Part shown: positions 23,410-31,000 of the stretch, piece by piece
How the letters are laid out: every line of letters begins with the position of its first letter
Position numbering within the stretch: the stretch's first letter is position 1
Assembly (NCBI GenBank): GCA_025358205.1
Contig: JANYKG010000002.1
Coordinates: 1-42,339 of the forward strand
Direction of reading: 5' to 3'
DNA from: Armatimonadota bacterium
GTDB taxonomy: Bacteria > Armatimonadota > UBA5829 > DTJY01
DNA length: 42,339 nt
Translations under genes and position numbers: made by a program
The notes under the pieces: model-generated
Seen by the model: only the letters and a program-made list of their open reading frames with translations
Told to the model about the DNA's origin: nothing
The model's database searches: none

Positions 23410-24357
23410 ATGAGCGTCAATACAACTGATAACTTAAATGGTTTGGAGAAGGCTTCCCTGCTGCTGGTGGCCATGGGTACCAGCGCCTCTGCTGAGGTGT
23501 TCCGATACCTGAGCGAAGAGGAGATAGAGAAACTATCCGCCGGAATAGTGAGCATGCGCCAGGTGGACGACGGCGTGATGAAGTCCGTGGTCGCGGAGTT
23601 TGAGCGTGCTGCGAGCGCAGATATTGCCGGTTCGTATTCTGGGCGGCCCCAAACGCCACAATCAACAACACGGCGTCCGTTTGAGTCGCTTTCACGCACT
23701 GAGGCAGGTCAGATTGCGGACCTGCTTGCAGAAGAACAGCCTCAGGTCATCGCACTGGTGTTGGTCAGCTTGCCCAGAAGCAAGGCCGCTGCCGTTCTAG
23801 CGGAGTTTGATGAAGAGACTCAAGCGGAACTCGCGCTGCTGATCTGTCGCATGGAAGAAGTTGATCCGGTGGTTATTGAAGCCATTGAGCAGTCGTTGAA
23901 GACCCGGCTTGCTGCCTCGCTCCAGAAGACTTCTGCGAAGACCGGTGCGCATACACTTGTAGAGATATTGAACAACGCCAGCGACACAACCGGACGAGCT
24001 ATCATGAACGCTCTGTCGCAGGACGAGCCAAGTTTTGCGGAGCAGATTCGCTCGCGGTCATTCACATTTGACGATTTTCACAGACTCGATTCCGTGTCCA
24101 TGAAGTTCGTGCTGCGCGAGGTTGATGCGGACGATCTTACGACCGCACTTAAAGCGGCAGAAGACGACCTGAGGGAGTTGGTCATGCAGAATCTTCCCGA
24201 TCAGGCGGCACAGGCGCTAAGAGAATCACTGGAGGCGGTTGGTCCGGTGAAGGTTCGGGACATTGAAGCCGCGCAGCAGAGGATTGCCGGAATCGCGCGC
24301 CATCTGCTGGCGATGAATATCATATCCTTACCGGACACTAAGGAGGCTGCAGCTTGA
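23410..24357 (+). CDS. fliG: Flagellar motor switch protein FliG
   Basis: The 315-residue protein has the three FliG parts. The N-terminal FliF-binding domain begins LNGLEKASLLLVAMG. The middle domain carries the EEQPQVIALVLVSLP motif (variant of EHPQTIALIL). The C-terminal torque domain shows MKFVLREVDADDLTTALKAAEDDLRELVMQNLPDQAAQALRESLEAVGPVKVRDIE. The charged torque helix is retained. It is slightly shorter than the usual 330-340 residues because of a short N-terminal/middle linker. FliG converts ion flow through MotAB into rotation. Its stop overlaps the fliH start (TTGA). Confidence 0.97.
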   Translation: MSVNTTDNLNGLEKASLLLVAMGTSASAEVFRYLSEEEIEKLSAGIVSMRQVDDGVMKSVVAEFERAASADIAGSYSGRPQTPQSTTRRPFESLSRTEAGQIADLLAEEQPQVIALVLVSLPRSKAAAVLAEFDEETQAELALLICRMEEVDPVVIEAIEQSLKTRLAASLQKTSAKTGAHTLVEILNNASDTTGRAIMNALSQDEPSFAEQIRSRSFTFDDFHRLDSVSMKFVLREVDADDLTTALKAAEDDLRELVMQNLPDQAAQALRESLEAVGPVKVRDIEAAQQRIAGIARHLLAMNIISLPDTKEAAA

Positions 24358-25076
24358 GCGCAGTGATCAAATCCAATCGGCTGCGGATAATCGAGTCCAA
24401 CCGTGACTTCATGGTTGAGCCGGGTGATCTCGCTTATGCCCTGGAATTGCAGCGGGAAGCCACCGATCCGCCGCAGGTGCGCGCAAAATCCATAGTGGAA
24501 AAGGCGCGAGAGGAAGCAGAGGAGATGGTTTCATCGGCTCGGGCAGAGGCGGATGGAATACGTGCCGCCGCTTACCGCGAAGGATACGACACTGCGCGAA
24601 AAGCGTTTGACTTAGAGCGTGCAGAAATCGTGGAACATCTGGCGGATACGCTGGAAGATACTAGACGCCAGGTAGATGAGTTCTGGATTACGGTGGAGCC
24701 GGAGATTCTGAAGCTTGCCGTGGACGTTGCTCGTAAGGTAGTCCACAAAGAGATCAATGAGAGTCCGGACGTAGTCTTGAACACGGTCAAGATCGCGCTT
24801 TATCAGATCAAGGATCGTCAGGCTCTGAAGATTCTCGTGAACCCAGCGGACTACGAACTCCTGCGCGAACACAAAGAGGAGATCATGGGTTCCTGTGACG
24901 GGATGCGATCTCTGGAGATAGTTGAAGATCGCCGCACGCAGCAGGGCGGTTGTTTGATAGAAGCGGAAAACGGAAATCTGGATGCGCGCATAGACACCCA
25001 GCTCAGAGAGGTTGAGCGCGCACTCATGGAGGCAGCACATGACGGCAGGCACAATGTCGCCGCCGAAACTGGATAA
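24354..25076 (+). CDS. fliH: Flagellar export ATPase regulator FliH
   Basis: The 240-residue protein starts at TTG 24354, overlapping the fliG stop by four bases, with AGGAGG seven bases ahead. A variable N-terminus is followed by a helical Ala/Glu-rich stretch (AREEAEEMVSSARAEADGIRAAAYREGYDTARKAF) with the small-residue pattern typical of FliH. The conserved C-terminal V-ATPase-E-like domain follows (LKLAVDVARKVVHKEI...ILVNPADYELLREH). It docks the FliI ATPase to the export gate and the C-ring. The 3' end overlaps fliI by 38 bp. Confidence 0.93.
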   Translation: MSAVIKSNRLRIIESNRDFMVEPGDLAYALELQREATDPPQVRAKSIVEKAREEAEEMVSSARAEADGIRAAAYREGYDTARKAFDLERAEIVEHLADTLEDTRRQVDEFWITVEPEILKLAVDVARKVVHKEINESPDVVLNTVKIALYQIKDRQALKILVNPADYELLREHKEEIMGSCDGMRSLEIVEDRRTQQGGCLIEAENGNLDARIDTQLREVERALMEAAHDGRHNVAAETG

Positions 25077-26376
25077 GTATAGCCGTACAGTCGCTCAGCT
25101 AAACACGATGCGTATGAACGGCAAGGTCTCGCAGGTAATCGGCGTAGTGGTTGAATCGCGAGGGCCTGCCGCGCATCTGGGCGAGATCTGCGAGATACAC
25201 TACAAGCGCAATACCGAGCCGCTCCTGGCTGAGGTGGTGGGCTTTCGTCAGAATGTAGTGCTTCTTATGCCGTTGGGCAGCCTGGAGGAGATCGCACCGG
25301 GCAGCGACGTCGTGGCCACCGGTACATCCCTCAAGGTGAAAGTGGGCAACGGTCTGCTGGGCAGGGTGCTGGACGCGTTGGGCAGACCGCTTGACGGTCT
25401 CGGCCCGGTTCAGGCTTATGAAGAGTCGTTGGTCAGTCGCACACCGCCGCATCCGCTTCAGAGACAGCGTATTCGCGAGCCGCTCGCGTTTGGCGTAAGA
25501 GCCATTGACGGTGTTCTGACATGCGGTAAGGGTCAGCGCATAGGCATCTTCGCAGGCAGCGGCGTGGGAAAAAGCACGCTGCTTGGCATGATTGCCAGAA
25601 ACACGGAAGCGGACGTGAACGTTATCGCCCTGATCGGAGAACGAGGGCGTGAGGTTAGAGATTTCCTGGAGAAAGACCTGGGGCCTGAAGGCCTTAGCAG
25701 GTCTGTTGTCGTGGTTGCCACTTCGGATCAAGTGGCAATCACAAGGCTCAGAGGCGCTATGCTCGCCACCAGTATAGCCGAGTACTTCCGCGACCAGGGC
25801 AAGGACGTAATGCTGATGATGGACTCGGTCACTCGAGTCGCCTGGGCGCAGAGGGAAATAGGTCTCGCCGTCGGTGAGCCGCCAACCACGCGTGGTTATA
25901 CGCCTTCCGTCTTCGCCATGCTTCCCAGGTTGCTGGAACGATCTGGGACGGCGGAGAAGGGGTCTATAACCGGGCTGTACACGGTGTTGGTGGACGGTGA
26001 TGACATGAACGAGCCTGTAGCGGACTCGGTGCGGAGTATCTTGGACGGTCACGTGGTGCTGTCCAGGGATCTCGCGCATCGGAACCACTATCCGGCTATA
26101 GATGTGCTTGCGAGCGTAAGCCGATTGATGCCTGATGTCAGCGCTCCCGCACAACGTGAGGCAGCCGGCGCTCTGAGAGACATACTTGCTACGTACAAAT
26201 CGGCTGAGGACCTTATCAACATCGGCGCGTACTCGGACGGAAGCAATCCGAAGATTGACTACGCCAAGGCTCACATAGATTCCGTCAACGGTTTCCTGCG
26301 TCAGGCCGTGGACGATCCGGCTCCGTTTGCGGATACCGTTGCCAGTGTTGAGAACCTTTTTGGGGTTACTGAATGA
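25039..26376 (+). CDS. fliI: Flagellar export ATPase FliI
   Basis: ATG 25039 has GGAGG six bases ahead and gives a 445-residue protein; an upstream GTG at 25012 is less likely. The F1-beta-like ATPase domain carries Walker A AGSGVGKST (K178), IGERGREVRDFLEKDLG and DVMLMMDSVTRVAWAQREIGLAVGEPPTTRGY, the FliI/YscN signature. The C-terminus ends with VENLFGV. It energises unfolding and release of export substrates together with FliH and FliJ. Overlaps with fliH (38 bp) and fliJ (ATGA) indicate tight coupling. Confidence 0.97.
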   Translation: MTAGTMSPPKLDKYSRTVAQLNTMRMNGKVSQVIGVVVESRGPAAHLGEICEIHYKRNTEPLLAEVVGFRQNVVLLMPLGSLEEIAPGSDVVATGTSLKVKVGNGLLGRVLDALGRPLDGLGPVQAYEESLVSRTPPHPLQRQRIREPLAFGVRAIDGVLTCGKGQRIGIFAGSGVGKSTLLGMIARNTEADVNVIALIGERGREVRDFLEKDLGPEGLSRSVVVVATSDQVAITRLRGAMLATSIAEYFRDQGKDVMLMMDSVTRVAWAQREIGLAVGEPPTTRGYTPSVFAMLPRLLERSGTAEKGSITGLYTVLVDGDDMNEPVADSVRSILDGHVVLSRDLAHRNHYPAIDVLASVSRLMPDVSAPAQREAAGALRDILATYKSAEDLINIGAYSDGSNPKIDYAKAHIDSVNGFLRQAVDDPAPFADTVASVENLFGVTE

Positions 26377-26840
26377 GGAAGTTTGAGTTCAATCTGCAGC
26401 GAGTTCTGGATTATCGAGAGAGCATCGAAGAGAAGCTGCTCGGTGAGTTGGCGGCAGTCAGGGCGGAGCATGACCGTGAGGTCGGAAAGCTCACCGCCAT
26501 GATGCGCGCCCGTGACTCGTTCAGAAAGAAAATGAAGAGGCAACTCTCGGCAGGTAGCCCGGATGAGATTCGGACCGCCTACTTCTACTTGAATGATCTT
26601 GTGCGGCAGATTCAGTCGCAGGAAGTGAACGTGATGCGCGCTGCCGAGCAGAAGAACCGCAAAACGGCTGAGGTAGTCGAGGCATCGAAGGATCGCAAGG
26701 TGATGGAGAGGCTGCGGGACTACAAGATTGTGGAGCATAGGGTGGAAACGCAGGCGCAGGATCAGAAGTTCCTGGATGACCTGTCAAGCATTCGCACCAA
26801 CCGCGCCAGATCCAGAGCGGCTGACGGAGGTCACGCGTGA
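26373..26840 (+). CDS. fliJ: Flagellar export coiled-coil protein FliJ
   Basis: The 155-residue protein begins FEFNLQRVLDYRESIEEKLLGELA, the typical FliJ start, and is almost entirely charged coiled coil. FliJ sits in the centre of the FliI hexamer like the gamma stalk of F1 and promotes coupling of the export gate. It overlaps fliI by ATGA and the transglycosylase gene by GTGA. The assignment rests on coiled-coil character, length, N-terminal pattern and position. Confidence 0.92.
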   Translation: MRKFEFNLQRVLDYRESIEEKLLGELAAVRAEHDREVGKLTAMMRARDSFRKKMKRQLSAGSPDEIRTAYFYLNDLVRQIQSQEVNVMRAAEQKNRKTAEVVEASKDRKVMERLRDYKIVEHRVETQAQDQKFLDDLSSIRTNRARSRAADGGHA

Positions 26841-27400
26841 ACCTGGAGAACATCCAAGCCGTTAAGGAGCGCATAGAGGAGATCCGGCAGAGGTTTGCCG
26901 GCTTTGAAGATACAAAGTCAGCGCCCTTGACCAACACATCAGGACTCGGTGACTTTACGTTTGCTGATGCGCTCAACCGGGCGAGGTCGGTGAAGTCGGT
27001 TTCATGCCCCAAGGATCTGGAACCCATCATCTTGTCAGCTTCCTCTCGTCATGGAGTAGACCCCGCGCTGGTAAAGGCTGTCATTCGTGCGGAGTCGGGT
27101 TTCCGCTCGGATGCTGTTTCGCGGACCGGAGCACAGGGGCTGATGCAACTCATGCCTGGCACCGCGAGGGCGTTGGGCGTGGATGCCACTGACCCGGCGC
27201 AGTGCGTGGATGGTGGTGTTCGTTACTTGAAACAGCAACTAGATCGTTTTGGCGGTGACACGAAACTGGCTCTTGCGGCGTACAACGCTGGGCCGGGTAG
27301 TGTTGCCAAGTATGGCGGGGTGCCTCCGTATGCGGAGACCCAGCGATATGTGAACGACGTGCTCCGTTACACTGATTCATACTCGGAGGACGACAAATGA
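26837..27400 (+). CDS. Flagellum-associated lytic transglycosylase (SLT domain)
   Basis: The 187-residue protein starts at GTG 26837, overlapping the fliJ stop, with GGAGG six bases ahead. An N-terminal coiled stretch (1-25) is followed by the SLT goose-lysozyme-like domain (about 60-175). It has catalytic E86 in VKAVIRAESGF and the motifs AQGLMQLMPGTARALGV, GGVRYLKQQL and ALAAYNAGPGSVAKYGGVPPYAETQRYV. It should cleave peptidoglycan to let the rod pass. No Sec signal peptide is visible, so export through the flagellar apparatus is a reasonable inference. Its place between fliJ and fliK supports a rod-assembly role (FlgJ-like job with a different enzyme family). Confidence 0.93.
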   Translation: MNLENIQAVKERIEEIRQRFAGFEDTKSAPLTNTSGLGDFTFADALNRARSVKSVSCPKDLEPIILSASSRHGVDPALVKAVIRAESGFRSDAVSRTGAQGLMQLMPGTARALGVDATDPAQCVDGGVRYLKQQLDRFGGDTKLALAAYNAGPGSVAKYGGVPPYAETQRYVNDVLRYTDSYSEDDK

Positions 27401-27460
27401 GCAGGTACAGGCCGAACAGAGCTTTTACCATATCATCTCACATGGAAGGAGGTGAAATAT

Positions 27461-29119
27461 ATGAACCAGCTTGCGAGTTTGTTAGTTGGGATGTCTACCC
27501 AAGGGACGAATGCAGCAGCCGGGTTGCAGCCTGGTTCCGCCCAGACAACAGGTGGAACAGACGTGTCAGCGTTTCAGTCGCTCTTAATGGAGAGCCTGGG
27601 CGAAACGACACAACAGGTGAGCAATCCGGCATCATGGGCTGGACAACAGCTTGGTGGTGTGGAGGGGGCTGATCCGGAGTCAAAGGATGAGTCTGCTGAC
27701 ACAACCAATCTGTTGGGGTCCACTAGCATGGCTTCGAGCTTAATCGGCGCAGCGTATGTTGTGCCCACGGTTGCTGTCGTTGAACCGTCAGTGGTTACAG
27801 CGTCAAAACCCGAAGCCGCCCCCACGAACGCCACGACCGGTGTGCCTGTAAACACGTCGCCGGTAGCCACAACCGTTGGTCGGCAGGATGTGTCCGCGCT
27901 CCTCACTCCGGTGAATAGCGCAGACTCCGAATCGCTGCCCGCTATGGTGTCGGCTGATCAGCAATCAGCAGCAGTGAATCAGACCCACGCGCAGGCGACC
28001 ACCGTTGCTCAGAATTCGGAGCAGACGGCAACCGGTGACGCGATTGCAGCGCAATCATCCCCGGACATTGCGGCAGTGGTTGAAATGGTCGGCGTTCGAG
28101 TGAACGAGACTACTCCACATGCGACAGCGGCTCCGGCAAAAGCGCATCATGACGGACAGAAGACGCATATGCAAGCCGATCAGCAGACCGGTGAAGCGGA
28201 ATCAGTTCCGACGGCCCAAACGGCGCAGTCGGATTCGAGCGTGCAGAAAAGCGCTGAGGATGCGCCTTCGCTGCCGGATGTGCAGGCTCCTATGATGGCG
28301 CAGGCCGGTGCGGACTATCAGCAGATGAAACTGAAACTGAAGGTGGACGCGCGGGTTGCACATGATGGAGATGCCACGCTGAAAGAGAAGCTGTCTCTTC
28401 AGATCAGCGCTGCGTCGCCGGAGAAGGCCGGGCAGTCGGTGAACTCGGAAAAGAAGCCGATCAGTATCGGTTTGTCAACTGCTGAGTTGACCGCTGATCT
28501 AACCAAAGCGATCTCAGCGCCGACGGTTGCGGTTGCCATTGAGGCTACCACAAACCAGAAGTCTCAAGGAGCAAAAGGTGACACGGGTTTGGCGATAGGT
28601 GCATCAGGCATCCAGCCGTCCATTGAGAGATCGGTGGAAGGGGCTATACGTTCCGAGGGATTCAATGCGCCCGAACGCGTGATAGAGCAGAAGGTAATCC
28701 ATCAGTTCGTGCAGGCCGCCAAGATTCAGATGACGGATGGCGGTGCGAACATGACTCTAAGATTGGATCCGCCGCATCTCGGTGTCATTCACATGAATGT
28801 CTCGGCACAGCAAGGCTCAGTTGTTGCCAGTATCCAGACCAGCACGGAGGCCGCGAGGCACGCGCTGCAATCGGATCTGACTTCACTGCGGCAATCGTTG
28901 GCCGACGCCGGCATAGCGGTAGATTCAATCAATGTGTCTTTGGCGAACACGCCGGATCAGCCCGGTGCTCAGCATGCCAATGCGCATGGTGACAGGCGCG
29001 GTCACGCTTCGCATAGGAATGGCGCATCGTTCAAGGATATCCTTGACGGTGGTGCCGAGCCTGTGCAGGCAGCGAACCGCACGATACGTACGGCAGGTGG
29101 ATTCGACCACCTCGCCTAG
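27461..29119 (+). CDS. fliK: Flagellar hook-length control protein FliK
   Basis: ATG 27461 follows a near-perfect AAGGAGGTGA at eight bases. The 552-residue protein has a long low-complexity Ala/Thr/Val/Gln-rich N-terminal ruler region. The conserved Flg_hook C-terminal domain follows (about 415-500): MTLRLDPPHLGVIHMNVSAQQGSVVASI...ARHALQSDLTSLRQSLADAGIAVDSINVSL. FliK measures hook length and switches export specificity through FlhB, also present in the window. The gene ends exactly at the TAG of a twin-hairpin repeat. Confidence 0.94.
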   Translation: MNQLASLLVGMSTQGTNAAAGLQPGSAQTTGGTDVSAFQSLLMESLGETTQQVSNPASWAGQQLGGVEGADPESKDESADTTNLLGSTSMASSLIGAAYVVPTVAVVEPSVVTASKPEAAPTNATTGVPVNTSPVATTVGRQDVSALLTPVNSADSESLPAMVSADQQSAAVNQTHAQATTVAQNSEQTATGDAIAAQSSPDIAAVVEMVGVRVNETTPHATAAPAKAHHDGQKTHMQADQQTGEAESVPTAQTAQSDSSVQKSAEDAPSLPDVQAPMMAQAGADYQQMKLKLKVDARVAHDGDATLKEKLSLQISAASPEKAGQSVNSEKKPISIGLSTAELTADLTKAISAPTVAVAIEATTNQKSQGAKGDTGLAIGASGIQPSIERSVEGAIRSEGFNAPERVIEQKVIHQFVQAAKIQMTDGGANMTLRLDPPHLGVIHMNVSAQQGSVVASIQTSTEAARHALQSDLTSLRQSLADAGIAVDSINVSLANTPDQPGAQHANAHGDRRGHASHRNGASFKDILDGGAEPVQAANRTIRTAGGFDHLA

Positions 29120-29195
29120 CCCGCATTATTCATGAAAAGCATGAATAATGCTCAGAAGGCCGCGGATTATGCGGGACATGCATAATCCGAGCTAG
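29116..29195. repeat. CTAG-bounded twin-hairpin repeat, copy 3
   Basis: The 80-bp element runs CTAG to CTAG. Its first TAG (29117-29119) is the fliK stop codon. Hairpin 1 is GCATTATTCATG / CATGAATAATGC, linker CTCAGAAGG, hairpin 2 GGATTATGC / GCATAATCC. It differs from copy 2 at only a few positions. It separates fliK from flgD and could attenuate transcription there. Confidence 0.95.
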
Positions 29196-29240
29196 CAAAC
29201 GCTGCGCGGGAAACGCGTAGTGCAGCAGGAGGAATGCAAG

Positions 29241-29801
29241 ATGATAACAAGCGGGGTCACACAGACCTACTATACACCGGCTACGACCAGTAGCACGGCT
29301 GGCACAACGGCGATGGGCAAAGATTCTTTTCTGAAGCTTCTCATAACTCAGTTGAGCAATCAGGACCCATTGGCGCCAATGGAGGACAAGGAGTTCATTT
29401 CGCAGCTCGCTCAGTTCTCCAGTCTCGAACAGATGCAGACCTTGAACACCAGCGCAACGGCGTTGGGCAAGAACTTCGATCTGTTTGCGGCTAATCAGTC
29501 CGCTTCCACCATGATCGGCAAGACGGTCACGGCGGCGGACCCGACTCCGGCGAAAGACGCATTGGGCAAGCTGATTAACCCTCAGCTTGATGCCAGTGGC
29601 AACGTAGTGAAGGACTCCATCGGCGCGGAAGTGGCAGCCCCCATCACTGCACAGGTGCAGGGAGTGCTGTTCACCTCAGATGGCGCCAAGGTAGTGATCA
29701 CAGTGAACCAGAAGGAATTGAACCCATCCACTGGCGCTATAGTCACAGTAGCGAGAACCAAGCAGATACCGGTCGCCGACGTGTACAGCGTCACGCAGTA
29801 G
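29241..29801 (+). CDS. flgD: Flagellar hook-capping protein FlgD
   Basis: ATG 29241 has AGGAGG eight bases ahead; a GTG 21 bp upstream is inferior. The 186-residue protein has the FlgD N-terminal motif ([40 protein letters not shown]) and a short C-terminal beta region ([22 protein letters not shown]). It caps the growing hook and is needed for FlgE polymerisation. It is shorter than enterobacterial FlgD (about 230), as in Firmicutes. A small GC hairpin around 29203-29227 precedes its ribosome-binding site. Confidence 0.96.
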   Translation: MITSGVTQTYYTPATTSSTAGTTAMGKDSFLKLLITQLSNQDPLAPMEDKEFISQLAQFSSLEQMQTLNTSATALGKNFDLFAANQSASTMIGKTVTAADPTPAKDALGKLINPQLDASGNVVKDSIGAEVAAPITAQVQGVLFTSDGAKVVITVNQKELNPSTGAIVTVARTKQIPVADVYSVTQ

Positions 29802-29818
29802 ACCGGCTCTGCATAGGT

Positions 29819-29858
29819 GGGGCGCTCGGGTGGAAGCGGCGTTTCAGCCGAGCGCCCC
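29819..29858 (+). terminator. Strong hairpin after flgD
   Basis: GGGGCGCTCGG (29819-29829) pairs perfectly with CCGAGCGCCCC (29848-29858) around an 18-nt loop. It lies 18 bases after the flgD stop and about 70 bases before sigma-54 promoter P3. No U-tract follows, so termination may be Rho-assisted or partial. The position marks a transcription unit boundary. Confidence 0.65.
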
Positions 29859-29928
29859 ATTGACTTACTGATAGGGAGTGGATACGGCAAATGTCAATGA
29901 TCTGTATGGAAGCACAGGCGTCCGAGCA

Positions 29929-29944
29929 TGGCACGCTAATTGCT
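29929..29944 (+). promoter_or_regulatory. Sigma-54 promoter P3, upstream of cheX
   Basis: TGGCACG-CTAA-TTGCT has GG at 29930-29931 and GC at 29942-29943, ten bases apart. The predicted start is near 29955, with about 50 bases of leader before the cheX TTG codon at 30005. The motif lies inside the longest open frame of cheX, which shows that the frame's first codons are not translated. It should drive cheX through fliM. Confidence 0.9.
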
Positions 29945-30004
29945 GATAAAGGCTCGGAGATGATAAACCGTATGCACACCAGCTTGCTTGAAAGGAATGG
30001 TATC

Positions 30005-30463
30005 TTGAAGGTCGAGTACATGGAACCATTCGTCCAGGCGGCTTGCTCGGTGTTGGAACGGGTTTCAGGCGGACGCGCGGCGCCCGGACCTCTGGGGCTG
30101 ATGGGGGCAACTTACCCCACAGCCTGCGTAAATATTGCCGCGCGTGTCAGCGGAAGACTGCAGGGCGATGTGGTCTACAGCATGTCCAGTCAGACCGCTC
30201 AGAAGTTGGCCGAACTGCTTACCGGAATGGAAGCGCATGGTTTCGGCAGACTGACGGGCACGGGACTGGTACGGCTTGGAGATATGATCGCTTTGGAGAC
30301 CGGCAACCTGCTCGGAACGAGCGGGATTAGCTGCGAGATCGGAAGGCCTACGGTGTTTCGTGGGTTGAACGTGGAGTTCTCGTCTGCATCGCCGGCGCTG
30401 GCAGTAAGAGTAGACACTGATGCAGGTCAAGTGGACATCAACTTGGCGGTGAATAATGGTTAA
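30005..30463 (+). CDS. cheX: CheX-type CheY-P phosphatase
   Basis: TTG 30005 has AAAGGA about nine bases ahead and lies downstream of P3. Starts at 29891 or 29960 would include promoter sequence or be poorly served. The 152-residue product begins MKVEYMEPFVQAACSVLERV, a typical CheX opening. It has the LGDMIALETGNLLG motif with catalytic-type E98 and N101. CheX proteins are cytoplasmic, often dimeric, and dephosphorylate CheY-P to reset motor bias. The upstream Ser/Asp position of the CheC-type motif is not clearly conserved, so activity is inferred. The gene overlaps the next one by 8 bp. No cheY or cheA lies in the window. Confidence 0.82.
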   Translation: MKVEYMEPFVQAACSVLERVSGGRAAPGPLGLMGATYPTACVNIAARVSGRLQGDVVYSMSSQTAQKLAELLTGMEAHGFGRLTGTGLVRLGDMIALETGNLLGTSGISCEIGRPTVFRGLNVEFSSASPALAVRVDTDAGQVDINLAVNNG

Positions 30464-30836
30464 CCAAGTTAATTTAACAACAAAAGGGATTCAATCATCC
30501 CAGGGGTCTGCCGGAGTAAAGCAGGCCAACGGCAAACCGGGCGGTTTCGCTGCCACGCTGGCCAAAGAGACCCAGCGGCAGGAAGCACTGACGATATCCC
30601 AACATGCACAGAAGCGTCTCGACTCGTCTCACGTCACACTATCGAACCAGGATATGCAGCGCATCAACACAGCAGTTGACAAGGCTTCTCTCAAGGGGTC
30701 GAACCAGTCGCTGGTGATGATGGATGACCTGGCGCTGGTGGTGAGCATCAAGAACCGAGTTGTGATAACGGCTGTAGACGAGGCGCGAACGAAGGAAGGG
30801 ATATTCACGAACATAGACAGCGTAGTCATCGCGTAG
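30456..30836 (+). CDS. Flagellar operon protein, TIGR02530 family
   Basis: The 126-residue protein matches the small family found between flgD and flgE in many Gram-positive-type flagellar operons. It shows the conserved HAQKRLDSSHVTLSNQDMQRINTAVDKASLKGSNQSLVMMDDLALVVSIKNRVVITAVD and the ending EGIFTNIDSVVI. Its molecular role is not established; hook assembly is suggested by genomic position. It overlaps the cheX end by 8 bp. Confidence 0.88.
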   Translation: MVNQVNLTTKGIQSSQGSAGVKQANGKPGGFAATLAKETQRQEALTISQHAQKRLDSSHVTLSNQDMQRINTAVDKASLKGSNQSLVMMDDLALVVSIKNRVVITAVDEARTKEGIFTNIDSVVIA

Positions 30837-30902
30837 GACGTTTGGACCGAACGTGAGCGCGCTGCCTTCTCTAGGAGGTGGTAGTTTCCATCATCGAATC
30901 CT

Positions 30903-30957
30903 GGGGCCGGACCTTACCTGAGGAGGCCCCGCAAGGCTGTGAGAGTATTCTCGCGGC
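30903..30957 (+). promoter_or_regulatory. Structured 5' leader before flgE (two tandem hairpins)
   Basis: Stem 1 pairs GGGGCC (30903-30908) with GGCCCC (30925-30930) and encloses an AGGA stretch. Stem 2 is a 9-bp stem, 30936-30944 with 30949-30957, closed by a GTAT loop. They lie in the 164-bp gap between the TIGR02530 gene and flgE, about 45 bases before the flgE start. No known riboswitch consensus was recognised. The region could be a translational control element or an RNA-stability structure. Confidence 0.5.
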
Positions 30958-31000
30958 AATCAGAAACCAATCAATCACCGAATCAGAAAGGTCAAGGAAA

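Noticed and set aside
27397-27672. Possible small gene between the transglycosylase and fliK
   Set aside because: The frame overlaps the fliK start in another phase, lacks a ribosome-binding site at its ATG, and has no recognisable features.
30903-30957. Cyclic-di-GMP riboswitch before flgE
   Set aside because: The conserved GEMM core bases and the tetraloop/receptor pattern are absent. Only generic hairpins are present.
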